Source of the DNA: Brachionus manjavacas
Lineage: Eukaryota; Rotifera; Eurotatoria; Ploima; Brachionidae
Assembly: GCA_019054805.1 (NCBI GenBank)
Contig: JAHQIY010000007.1
Coordinates: forward strand, 4,593,501-4,657,500
Direction: 5' to 3'
DNA length: 64,000 bases
Part shown: piece after piece, positions 24,521 to 35,300 of the stretch
Layout: each line of letters opens with the position of its first letter
Numbering within the stretch: the stretch's first letter is position 1
Notes under the pieces: model-generated
What the model was told of the DNA's origin: nothing
The model's input: only the letters and a program-made list of their open reading frames with translations
Database searches by the model: none
Made by a program: the position numbers and the translations under genes

Positions 24521-24754
24521 TTATATAAAAAAAAATTCAAAGTATACAATTCTTGAAAAAAAAATATTCAAAAAAAAATCCTGATTAGATGAGGTATATT
24601 GCCAGTGTGTGTGTATGAGTGTGTCGTGGACTTGGTCAAAGCGTTGGTGCAATCTCAAACGGCTTTTGACCAAGTCGTCTTCAATTAAAATTATTATACA
24701 ACAATAAAATACAATTAAAAAAAATAAAAAAACAATTAATTTACTACTGAACAT
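24521..24754 (-). CDS. Possible small membrane protein, or 3'UTR of the Ig gene
   Basis: A 77-codon frame starts MFSSKLIVFLFFLIVFYCC, a hydrophobic signal-anchor-like segment, then a charged EDDLVKSRLRLHQRFDQVHD stretch. It lies about 235 bp downstream of the Ig gene on the same strand. The middle is GC-richer than its surroundings and contains a strong hairpin (24629-24676). It is equally possible that the hairpin is the functional part, or that this is 3'UTR of the neighbour. No homologue was recognised. Confidence 0.2.
   Translation of the reverse strand: MFSSKLIVFLFFLIVFYCCIIILIEDDLVKSRLRLHQRFDQVHDTLIHTHWQYTSSNQDFFLNIFFSRIVYFEFFFI
24629..24676. repeat. 48-nt imperfect hairpin, microRNA-like
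   Basis: GACTTGGTCAAAGCGTT pairs with AACGGCTTTTGACCAAGTC with two single-base bulges around a 12-nt loop. It stands out in base composition from the AT-rich flanks. It is shorter than a usual animal pre-miRNA stem, and I recognise no known mature sequence. Confidence 0.55.
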
Positions 24755-24988
24755 AGAATTCTAGTTAATTTTGTTTCGAAACTAATTCGAGTGGAATATT
24801 CATTCTCTTTAGCGAGCCCGACAAAATACTGCCCTTCATTTAATTCTTTGAATTTAATTTTATATAAATTTAATCAAGCATTTGAAAAACTAATCATTTA
24901 ATATATAGAAATATTTTTTCGCTTTTGTTAAAACACTTTGAACGGCTCTGTTAAAATTCCAACGATAGAAAAAGCAAAATAAAAAATT

Positions 24989-26521
24989 TTAAAAAATCCA
25001 AAATAAAGCAAAAACGCTTAGATTAAATAAAAATGTACACTCCACAAACGAAGCCGAATTAAGATAGGTATTAAATCTTTTGCCACTTAGATCCCTCGAT
25101 CCGGCCTGTTGGGCCAAATTTTTATGAAACTTGTGGTGTCTGTGATTATAAATTTGAGATCTGTGTCTAATTGACTTGTCCTCACTCTGTTCCGAATGGG
25201 TCCTTACAGTCAAATTTCTTGACCACTGCGACCACTCGCTCATCTCATTTTTTACTCTCAAACGAACAGTGTAAGTCGAATTGGCCTGCAGCTTGGTCAA
25301 ATCAAAATAGTCTTTGTAGACTACATTTTCGTTATGATAAGTTGGAATCGACTCGGAGCCGTCTGATTGAACCTGTCTTGTTTTTGTCACCAAATTGGTA
25401 GCATTGGTGCCATTGGAACCGAAAACTTGGACATTCAGCTCTTGAATCGGTGATCCCGAGTACACAGACCATTCAAATACGGCTGCATCACTGTAAATCG
25501 GTAGTTTGTCTCCGGTAAGACTCACATCCGAAGTCGAACCGGTCACTTTTACTTCTGCCACACTACTTCCCAATTCATTTTCAGCAATGCATTTGTAAAC
25601 TCCATAATTGTCCTCACCACCACTAAACCTATATTTCAAAGTGTACTGGTGTTGGTCAGGCTGGGTCTGTTCAAAAGAATAGCTTGACTCCGACAATGGA
25701 ACATCATTGTGCATTAGGGTGATCTTTGGCTCCGGATAAGACTTGACAATACATCTAAAGTGTTCCTTTTTGTCAACCGCTGAATACATCACACTTTGGT
25801 GTATATTAACTTGGCTCGCAAATGTGACTCTGGGTCTGAATTTCACCAAAACCTGAAATTCACTGGTCACCGGATTTCCAACTTCATTTTTAGCAATGCA
25901 TCGATAAGTGTCCGAATGGGTCTGATCCACACTGCCCAGAGTCAGTGTGTGCTTCAACTCATCTATTATAGTGTGTCCCGGTTTGACTCCTGTTTTGCTC
26001 CATGTCAATGAAGGCTTCGGGTTGCCGTGAGTGATGCATTGAATTGTGATGGAATCGCCCTCATCTAAAGTGATCACATCACTGCTTGGAATCCGAGTGA
26101 TAGTCGGCGGAACCAGGACATCAAGATTGTACTCCAAATTTTTGGTTTCTTTGGATATTATTTGGCACCTGTAAAGGCCTTTGTGAGAGGTGTCTATGGA
26201 CTTGATTCTGAGGTTAAATTTGGTCTCAGAATCAGTGACTAGTTGCAAGTTTGAGTCCGGCACCAGGACCCGGTCATTTAGTGATATCAGTTGATTTTCG
26301 TGCAGCCAAGCGACTGAAATTGAGTCCTTGTTTTGCACATAGCACTCGAACTCGACTGATTTTTCCACTTGGGCGCGCTTGTTCAGGTCATAATTGAACT
26401 GTTCGAGATCAAAGCACGGTTCGGTAGTTTGAGCGTGCGAGTTTTGCTGACAAATGTCGCTGCTGGTCACTGCACATGCCATCAGCGCAGAGATGATGAG
26501 AATTTTTTGTAAAATTTTCAT
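24989..26521 (-). CDS. Secreted/GPI-anchored protein with three Ig domains and one FN3 (Klingon/Wrapper-like)
   Basis: Cell-surface adhesion or recognition protein of 510 residues in a single exon. Signal peptide: residues 1-20 (MKILQKILIISALMACAVTS). Ig1 about 40-137, with FECYV and GLYRCQI. Ig2 about 140-227, with ITIQCITHGNPKPSLTW and DTYRCIAKNEVG. Ig3 about 230-328, with HFRCIVKSYPEPKI and GVYKCIAENELGSS. FN3 about 335-440, ending MSEWSQWSRNLTVRT and so containing WSxWS. A His/Arg-rich spacer follows, then a C-terminal hydrophobic run (CTFLFNLSVFALFWIF) with no charged tail, typical of a GPI-attachment signal. Several N-glycosylation sequons lie in the FN3 (NGT, NAT, NST, NLT). The 3 Ig + 1 FN3 + GPI architecture is that of insect Klingon and Wrapper; orthology is inference. 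It is intronless, unlike its neighbours, and flanked by long gene-poor DNA. Confidence 0.9.
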   Translation of the reverse strand: MKILQKILIISALMACAVTSSDICQQNSHAQTTEPCFDLEQFNYDLNKRAQVEKSVEFECYVQNKDSISVAWLHENQLISLNDRVLVPDSNLQLVTDSETKFNLRIKSIDTSHKGLYRCQIISKETKNLEYNLDVLVPPTITRIPSSDVITLDEGDSITIQCITHGNPKPSLTWSKTGVKPGHTIIDELKHTLTLGSVDQTHSDTYRCIAKNEVGNPVTSEFQVLVKFRPRVTFASQVNIHQSVMYSAVDKKEHFRCIVKSYPEPKITLMHNDVPLSESSYSFEQTQPDQHQYTLKYRFSGGEDNYGVYKCIAENELGSSVAEVKVTGSTSDVSLTGDKLPIYSDAAVFEWSVYSGSPIQELNVQVFGSNGTNATNLVTKTRQVQSDGSESIPTYHNENVVYKDYFDLTKLQANSTYTVRLRVKNEMSEWSQWSRNLTVRTHSEQSEDKSIRHRSQIYNHRHHKFHKNLAQQAGSRDLSGKRFNTYLNSASFVECTFLFNLSVFALFWIF

Positions 26522-27339
26522 TTTAATTTCTATCTAAATTGAAATAAAATGTTGAAAAATATTCAGGTGTTTATTGTTTGGTTTGGGCAAAAGGATATTG
26601 ACTTAGCGAGTCTTAAAATCAGAATGATTAGTTCCAGCTAGGTTTATACGGATCTTGGAATTATTGATTTTTAATCGAAAAATTTATTGGCTATTGTTTT
26701 AAATAGCTCCAGTCTAGATTTTGATTGATCGATGAGCATTTAGATGGCATGTGGCGAAGCAGAGTTTTGCAGAATTTTTAGTGTTTTTTTTTTTTTTAAA
26801 TGACAATTTCTCAATTAAATATTAAAATTAAACATTTTAATTAGAGTTAGTTTATTTTTTAATCAAAATTCCGAGAATAGTATTCCTAATAAAATTTGTA
26901 TACTCAATTGTTTACTGTTTAGCATCGTGTCGGCTAAATTCCAAAATCGTTTTTAAATTGCGGCCCTATGAGTTAAATTACATTTATTTTTCATTTTCCC
27001 AATATTCTCTTTTTAAAATAGAAAAAAAAAAAGAAAAAATTGTTTATTTACTCAACTCAAAATTTACATTCAAATCTCTAAAAAAATAAACATTTTTATT
27101 TTGGTTGGACTCGGATTAAAGAAATTTCAATTTTGCGCTAGATAAAATCTTGATTGAAAAACCTGCTTTGATTAATTGAATTTTAATCCGCTTTTTTTTT
27201 ACTACTCTAATCTCTTATCTTAGCAAATTTTTAGTTTACTAAATTTGATATTAGATACTCTCAAGTTTATTGTCTCTTCTAATCATAAGCTCATAAAATT
27301 AATATTTTCTTTTATGTTCTAGTTAAGGTTTAAATTGGA
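26522..27339. other. Upstream region of the Ig gene
   Basis: AT-rich. It presumably contains the promoter, but no specific element was identified. Confidence 0.3.
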
Positions 27340-27490
27340 AATCTTTACTCTCCAATATACATCTTACGTAGCTACAATCCTAAATTCTACATTCTAGATT
27401 CTACATTTTACGTAGCTTCAATTCTACATTCTACATTTTACGTAGCTACAATTCTACATTCTACATTATATAAAATTAGGATTCTACAAT
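27340..27490. repeat. Minisatellite, ATTCTACATT/ACGTAGCTACA units
   Basis: Irregular tandem copies of a roughly 25-35-bp unit containing ATTCTACATTCTACATTTT and ACGTAGCTACAA. Related units recur at about 28150-28330 and once near 28605-28640, on the far side of a LINE fragment. Confidence 0.75.
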
Positions 27491-27742
27491 ACTAAATTTT
27501 ATTTATTTATTAATAATTAACCTCATTCAGGAGAAGTAAAGTAAAGATAAAAAAAAATTAGAATTTAAAAAAATGTAAAAAAGTCAATTAAGTTCTTATA
27601 CCCATGAAAGATCTCATGCTCGATACAGATATACAAATAGATAAAATAAGTAGTCAAAAAAAAAAATAAAAATAGAAAAAGAAAGGAAAAAGAATTTACA
27701 GTTTAAGTTAAGTAAAGTTTAGTTGACCAAGAAAGGTGAGTC

Positions 27743-28138
27743 TCAATTAGGTTCAATAAGTTGGTTTAATAAAATTCTATAGTTTTTAAATCTCAAGTTG
27801 CTCAAACACAGTTCAATAGAGTCAGAGACACCATCACGGAGGTAGAAATGCCGCTTCATCTCCATTTTAAGCCCATTCACTCTTTCAAGTAGGGAAGATA
27901 AGTTTAAATTAAAAAATGAACTTAGTCTTTTAATGTCTGTTTCAAAGGAGACAGAAGAACATGGGGAGTTAATTGAGGCATTATAACAGAGTGAGTTAAT
28001 GATAGAGGAGGCGATTCCATTGAATTTAAGTGAAGGAATAAATGATAATTTTGAGTAAATATAAAGTTGATCAAATTTCAAAATTCTTAGAACTTTGAGG
28101 ATGCTAGATATGTGGCAATTCCATTTTAAATTTAGCAT
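27743..28138 (-). pseudogene. LINE 3' pol fragment inside the minisatellite
   Basis: A 131-codon open frame on the minus strand. ISSILKVLRILKFDQLYIYS and RDGVSDSIELCLSNLRFKNY match the C-terminal end of the LINE at 42.2-44.9 kb (MSRVLKVLKVFKFDELYLFS; NDGISDSISLCLFNLKLKHY). It is therefore a severely 5'-truncated copy of the same or a sister family. It is not a host gene, although it is still open. Confidence 0.75.
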
Positions 28139-28149
28139 CTGTCTTAATA

Positions 28150-28330
28150 AGTTGTTTTGGTAATACTAAATTTTATGTAACTACAATTTTACATTCTAAA
28201 GCTACTAAATTTAATTAAAAACATTAAATAATAAGTAACAAAGGTTAAAAATAAATTTGAAAATTGGAAATCTTAATTCTACATTCTACATTATATGTAG
28301 CCACAATTCTTCATTCTACATTTTATTTTT
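28150..28330. repeat. Minisatellite, second block
   Basis: Contains TTCTACATTCTACATTATAT and ATGTAGCCACAATTCTTCATTCTACATTTT units similar to the block at 27340-27490, suggesting one array split by the LINE fragment. Confidence 0.6.
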
Positions 28331-28549
28331 ACTGCAATTGAAATTTTGATTTAACTTAAGTATTAAAGCTGTGCCGAGCTGAATTTCTTTCATAACAAAA
28401 AAAATCAAAAAAAAAGAAAGTAAAATAATAAGTAATAAAGGTTAACAAAAATGTAAAAGAGAATAGATAAATCAGATAGTTTGATAAGAGTAATCACTGT
28501 TTATAAATGTACTAGCATTGAACTGTCCAGAAAAGAAAGAAGAAAATAC

Positions 28550-28612
28550 AATTTCACAATGGAGTCGGGTATTCTATATATCCTGACTCATAACCCGCAT
28601 TGTATACAATTC
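28550..28612. mobile_element. Solo fragment of the 40.4-kb MITE terminal repeat
   Basis: CACAATGGAGTCGGGTATTC and the following ATATATCCTGACTCA closely match the terminal repeat at 40450-40490. The fragment then folds back (ACCCGCATTGT), suggesting a deleted copy that kept only its tips. Confidence 0.55.
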
Positions 28613-30519
28613 TTCATTCTACATTTTATGTATACTACAATTGAAATTTTGATTCAAGTTAAATATTGATACGATTCTCGAAAACAGCATGTTACAAAAT
28701 TTTCACGATTAGTTAAATACTTGAGTAAATATTAGCTCTTTGGCTAAATTAGTATGGAAATCTATCAAATTTGACAAGTGATGTTATTCTGTAACCAATA
28801 AGTCTTGTAATTAAAATCTAGCCTTGAGGGGTAAATTAGACCGAGTGTCGTTGTTCGATACAATTTAGACACGTTTGCAGTGTTAGAATATCGAAACAAA
28901 TTTTAATAATGGTTTTCAATTTTATTCATTTAATCTATCATATAATCTACAGACTAAACTGAAAATAATAAAATTAATTTTGGTCTAGTTGTTTTTTAAG
29001 ATTATTTGTTGATTATTTGTAACCAAATAACAATTGCGATTCTAATCTAACCGAGTATAAAAAAAAGCGAATAAATGACCAAAATTCCCTAATTAACAAT
29101 TCAGAAAAGCTAAATCGCTTGATTCCAATTAATTTGCTTTTTTAACAAAAAAATGGTAATCTAAACTGTAAATTATTTACAGTCGAAAAATTCAATGAAT
29201 TAATGAATAGCCTAGACGGTTTGTTTTAATTCAATTTACGTGAAATTACCATATAGATAGCTTGGTAGTAGTTGAAGCATGAAAAAAACATCTAACCACA
29301 AGATAATGACAGTATGCGAATTCAATTAAAATGGAAATGGAGCACTTTTGCGGACACATGCATTTGTGAAAAAAAAATTATTTTCTCAACTCGTATCTAA
29401 AGCAACATTAAAAATCTTGAGATATAAAAAAAATGATAAAAATTAATTTTTAGTTTCTTGGCGAAGATAAACTCTAGAGCGTTTGTATGCTTGTGGATAT
29501 TTATGAATTTAAAGCCCCAATTTTTAGTAATTAAAAACAAGATAAAATTTTTTGGGTTCCTATTTTATCAGCTGAACTTGGCTCGTTCTTAAATTAATCA
29601 TTAAAAATTAATTTCGTTTAATGTAATTAATCATATCCTATTATTTAATGGAATATTTTTACAGTCGTTTTTATTTTCTTCAGCGAGTGTTATCTATCAA
29701 AAATTATCTTAGCCAGAGATATACCCCTAACATAAACAAATGTGTACTAAATCACTGGTCACTGATTAGAAAATATTCAAGCCATTATCCACTTACCAAA
29801 ACTTCAATGACTTCTTGGTAATTACTTCTGAACCACGAAGTCAATTTAATATTTTTAACTCTTTTTTCTTACAAAATATTAAAACTTATTCTGTGCACTT
29901 TTTTAAATAAAAAAAATAATAATTGAATAAGGTGGAATCAGCACAAAAATTATTTACATTTGACAATGATTGGAATGGTCCTTGCTTTCAGTCAAATGGT
30001 TAAAATTTCTTGCGAGGGAAAAACTAAATTAAAAGAGAGTGATTAACACTTGTAAAAGTAAAGATTAAATTTTAAATTTATTATTCTTCAAATGCTATTT
30101 TTCATTATTGTGTTATAACTTAAAATATTTAAAGCTAGCGGCTTGTAATGGAGCCTTCCTTCTAAGCAAAAAGAAAAATTAACCTCAAAGAAAATAAATA
30201 CAAGAAGTTAAATCGTTAAGCTATTTGGGATAAGTGTTTCCAAAAATATGACCTTTGAATGCCAATGTCTAAATTGCTTAGTTATTTTTTGCGATTTGAT
30301 TAAAAAAAATAGAATAAAAATTTTAAATTTATTATTAATTATTAAAATAATTACATGATAAATTTATTACTCGATTTCATTTTTGAAATCACTTATCTAA
30401 ATCAAAACAATTTTTCCAACTTGCCTTAAATAATTTGAAAATTTTTTTATCAAACTGTAATAAAAATATTTAATTTTGATTTTAAAATCAGTTTTAGCTT
30501 TTGGTTTAGTTTTTGATTT

Positions 30520-30790
30520 ATGAATGTCTCAAAAGCTTAACACCGAAGGCTAAAGCTGCTCCGACAAAACCTTTGTTTTCCATAATTAATTTCTAAAGAA
30601 AATTAATAAAAAATTCTTAAAGCAAATTATATCTTCAAAACTGTTATCTTTATCCAGAGGCGCTTTGGTTGACAATTCCAATTTAGTCACCAAGTCTCCA
30701 GACATCTTTAGAATCAAATTGAGTGCCAAAAATCGAACACTATTCTGCAACAGCTCTAGAGATTCTGTGACAAATATTCCCAAATGAGAT
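30520..30790 (-). CDS. Possible small gene or exon, unresolved
   Basis: Two open stretches on the minus strand. First (30790-30630), ESLELLQNSVRFLALNLILK followed by MSGDLVTKLELSTKAPLDKD. Then, after an AT-rich gap ending TTTCTTTAG, MENKGFVGAALAFGVKLLRH and a stop near 30520. Base and residue composition look coding against the surroundings. I could not find a donor that joins the two parts in phase, so the model is incomplete. No family was recognised. Confidence 0.25.
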
Positions 30791-31960
30791 ATTATTTTTT
30801 AAATTTTTCCAATTTTTCTCTCAATGATATAATAAGCCCTATTACAAGCATGATATTTGCTAATTCATTTGATTTAATTAAGCAAATGCTTATCTTTAAG
30901 GGTTCTAATTGAATCTTAAATTTCTACTAAGGCAAATAGTGCTGAAAATCGAAACAAAAAATTGTCACGAATAGAGCAAAAAATGAATTGTGAAAAAAAC
31001 GTAGCTAATGGATTAATGAATAGCTGGCTCTAGGGTTTCAATTACAAAAATTTCATTTAGATAACTACTCGACTAGGAGAAAATGAAAATATACAAGGAA
31101 ATTGATTAATTTGAAATCCCATTCTTAAATATTCGAAATTAGATATTTAGCTTTGGTTCCAATAAGCATATTTTAGATTAGAATTGCGGGCGTTTTTGCT
31201 TGAATTAGCCCGTTTTATAGGACCTAATAAACGAGCATTTAAAAACTCTCATATTACCTAACCTTAAGTGCTTCAGATAAGTTTGATTGAGCTCGTTTCG
31301 GTTTCAACTTTGTAATAAATCGTATGCTATTTATCTCATCAGCAGCAATTATTATTTACTTTAATATCATAATCTCTTTTGTTAAAACACGTTTTAACTC
31401 CTGCTTAACTTGGCTTACGGACTGTTTTTATCCGATTTTGTGTGACTTTGATCCAAGTATGCCCTCGGCCATCTTAATGATACACGATTACAACTTAAGA
31501 GTTTAATTAAAATTCATCCTGTTACACAAATTTTTCCGATTAAATCCATTAATTTTAATAAAACAAAAAAAAAAGAAAAATTTATTTTTTATTTAAAATT
31601 TAATAAAGACTTTGATTTAATTGACTCGGAAAACGAGTTTGAGTGCTCGAGTTCCGATGAATTTAAAAATTAATAAAAAAAATGACCAAAATCTAGGCCT
31701 GTAGACAGTCTTTGGTCCATTGAAAGTGAAAAGACGTTGGAAACAAAAGAGAGAATTATCGGGATTCTTTTTAAAAAAAAAGCCATTAATTTAAAAATAT
31801 TTCTTTGAGAGTTTATATAAGAAAATCTTGCAGGGATATTCTAAAAATCCCTACAAGTAAAGGTGTTTATTTTGACCAAGCTAAAAACACAATTTATTTT
31901 TTCTAAAATAGTTGTAAACTTATGCTCGAGTGCTATTAAGAGTTTTTAAAGAGACTCGAC

Positions 31961-32354
31961 AATTTAATTTTCGCCTTGATTAGATTTAATTTTGCTACAA
32001 CTCAACAAAGATAGAAAAAAGCAAAATAATTATTTTTGAAAAATTAAAAAAAATCTCCAAAATTTTATTAAATCGAAATTTTTGCCTTTTTTTCCTTTAT
32101 TTATTTTGCTTTTATTCTAATACATAATTAAGGAGAAAACCTCAGGGTTCGTCCGAATGCTATGAGCATTCTTTTAAACCCTCAAGTTTAATTTTAAGAA
32201 AAAAAACTTTGATAAATAAAAAAATTACATAAAAAATGGAAAATTTCTTAAAATTAAATTTTCGCCTTGATTAGATTTAATTTTGGTCCGACTTAATAAT
32301 GATAAGAAATAACAAAATATGCTTTCTGAAAAATAATAAAAATCTCCAAAATTG
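31961..32354. repeat. Direct duplication (~105 bp, two copies) with a structured spacer
   Basis: Copy 1 at 31961-32064 and copy 2 at 32250-32354 share AATTTTCGCCTTGATTAGAT and the ending AAATCTCCAAAATT, with scattered differences. Between them, 32144-32182 folds into a two-part stem: AGGGTT/AACCCT outside and GAATGC/GCATTC inside. Confidence 0.65.
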
Positions 32355-35300
32355 TAAGCTCATTGAATAACACAAAAATTCGATTAACAATACCTTGGCC
32401 GATAATTAAAACTAAATTACAATTATCTCTTAAATAAAACTATGTTTTTTCAACCATTATTATTTAATAAAAATTTGATAAATATTTTTGAATTAGATAT
32501 TTTCTGGTTTTGGTGTTTATTATTTTAAAAATTAATTATACTAGGACCGTATGATTGTTGAAAAAATCAATCAATATTCTATAACAAATGCAATTAGATT
32601 TTTTGATTAGAATAGCTTAGGCACACGTCAGCCGAGTTATATAATTAAAAAAATAATCCCGAGCCGGTTGGATTTTCAGCCATTTTTTGTCAATTAGCTC
32701 GGCAGCAATATGATGATTTGCAAAAAAGTCCCAATTAATTATTTCAATTCTGAGTCCGCGAGTTCCGCTGGACTCCATCTCGTCTATTTATAATCAATCA
32801 ATAGAAAATTGCAAGTGAAAATTTTGGTCATAAAGAAAAAAAATAGAAAAAATTTAATAAAATCGGAAATAAATGTATTAATTTATGGATTTATAATAGT
32901 CGAGGATAATGGTAGTTTATGACTTTGAGCGCTATTGACACACATAGCAAGAGACTTGGAGATCTCTTATCAAGAAAACTAGTCGAATAGCAAAATTAAT
33001 CAAATATTAAGTGTTTTATGCTTATATGACCCTTGTGATAATGATAAGGAACAATGATATATTTTCGAATAAATTTCTTAAATTGAACATTTAATTAAAC
33101 TGAGAGTGTTTACGGAGATCCGCTTTTTTTCATTAATATATCAATAGCCAAATTTGTTTTAAAGTTGAATCTTGAAATCACAGTTGGTTCCTATCTTTGT
33201 TTGACTTTTGTTCAATTTTTCCACTCTAATGAGTATAAAATTTCCTCCAAAAATTAATTGATTTAAAGCCTTTTTTTCTAATTCCATGTCAATTTATTCA
33301 AATCCCTTGAATTTTAAAAGCTTAAAAGACATGAACAAAATTCGATCCATATTTGAACATTTGACAGGCAGGAAATATTAGCCGCCTAGATGAACATTCA
33401 CACATCCCAAATTACTCAAATTTTACCCAACTATTAATCAAATTTTAAAAGTCAAAATCTAAAAAAATTTAAATGCCAAATAAAAATCTCTTATCAATTT
33501 ATCCCAATCAATCTTTAAAATTATTAATAAAAATAAAAATAATAAATGCATTAATCACCACTTTGCAAATATTCAGTATTTGGTTGCTATTTGGAAAAGA
33601 AAATTAAATTACTCTAATAAAACTTGATATTTGTGTTTGTGGCTCATCGAAATCACCGTAGATCTAAAACTTCAGTATAAGTACGCGTGGTTGGGTGCTA
33701 TAAACTATTTACCTTTTAATAACTGTGGTGAAAATTCTATTTCCTGTTTTCAGGGTTTTCTTTGTAAACAATCAAAAGGATTAATTCAGATTCAACTAAG
33801 GATTTTTAAAATTTAATTAATTCAGAAGCCTAAATAAAAAAAAAGTAAGCTATTTGGTTCTATTTTGTATTTCGACCAAATTTTAAGGGTCATCTATTAT
33901 TTGAATGAACAGTTCAATAGATTTCTTTTAATTTTTAATAATCGAGTTTGCATCTGATTTTGTTTTGTTCATTCATAGAAAAAAGAAAAAAACTAATTTT
34001 AAATTTCAACCAATTTTCGAATTCACTAAATATTTAACTTAAAAATTAAAGCAAATAAAAGTTTGTGAAAAAAAAATTAATCTATCCATTAAGTTTATTG
34101 AAGAACAAACTTTTACCTGTCAAAAAAAAAATAAACTAAACTCATGGGAACTCTAATTTGACTTGGACTCGAGTTTCATTAAAAAAAAAAGGTTTTTAGC
34201 CAAATATTAGTCTTATTCAATTAAGATGTTAAACAAATATATTTATTCATGTAAGCACGTGAGGATTTTTCAGCTTCATGAGTTGGTAATAGACCCCTTG
34301 GTTTACTGATATATTATTCATTGTCTTTAGAAACAAAAATTGGAACTAGAATGAAACAAAGATGACTTGTTTAACTTGAGTAGAAATTTTAATTAACTTG
34401 GACAAATGCAATTTATTTTATTGAATTTAAAATTATTAAATAAATTTTTGTTCGCGGATTCATTAGGGATCTCAGCGCGCTTATCAAACAAAAGACTAGA
34501 TTCAATTTGCGTGATTTGTTTTACAAATAGACAAAGAAAATATCTTTAAACAATTTGAATAGATAATATATATTCTATTTTTATCAAAGAAATGCTAATT
34601 TGAAAAATTTTGCTTTCTCAATGTTCAGGTCACTCGGTTGCAAAGCCCAAGTATCGTGTGTCTAGCTAGTGTTTGCCCAATTAATTAGCAGATAAACCGA
34701 TTATATAAAGCAAACTAACTCATGAGCCTATTTGAGACAATATTAAACAAATAGTGGGAAAAATAAAGAAATTTAAATATTAATTTTAATTAATCGATTT
34801 TAAAGATTAGTATTTTAATGAAAAAAATGAATAGAAAAAATTAATAAATTTTTACAAAAGCTTTTAGATCAAAAATTGACTTCTTTGAAGTATCATGCTA
34901 ACTTTTAAATTAAAATGTAAATAGAAGAAAATAAAATGAATAATCAATGAATAAAAACACAAAAGTTCTATCATTTATTCCACAATGAATATTATATTCT
35001 TTTAACAACTATTGAAAAATAAGGATTTTTAAAAATAAAATTTCACCAGGAGAAAACGGAAGAAAAAATTAATGACTTAAATTGTCAAAAATATTCACAA
35101 CGAATTTATTTTTCTGAAGTTAAATTAGTTTAATTTAAATCTTACGCAGTGTTGCTCAATCAAAAAAATTCAAGTCATTAAAAGTAAAATAAAAAGCCTC
35201 GTAAACCTGCCAAAATTATTGATTGCAAAAATTAATATAATAAGCAAATATTGTCGCCAATTTTGACAACTAAATTCGCGAAAAAAAAACCTATGGCACC

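Noticed and set aside
25171-26011. Plus-strand open frames across the Ig gene
   Set aside because: Shadows of the minus-strand Ig/FN3 coding sequence, with no recognisable domain of their own.
33631-33816. 61-codon frame in the gene-poor region
   Set aside because: Some GC-richer codons, but no motif, no splice context and no neighbour to support it.
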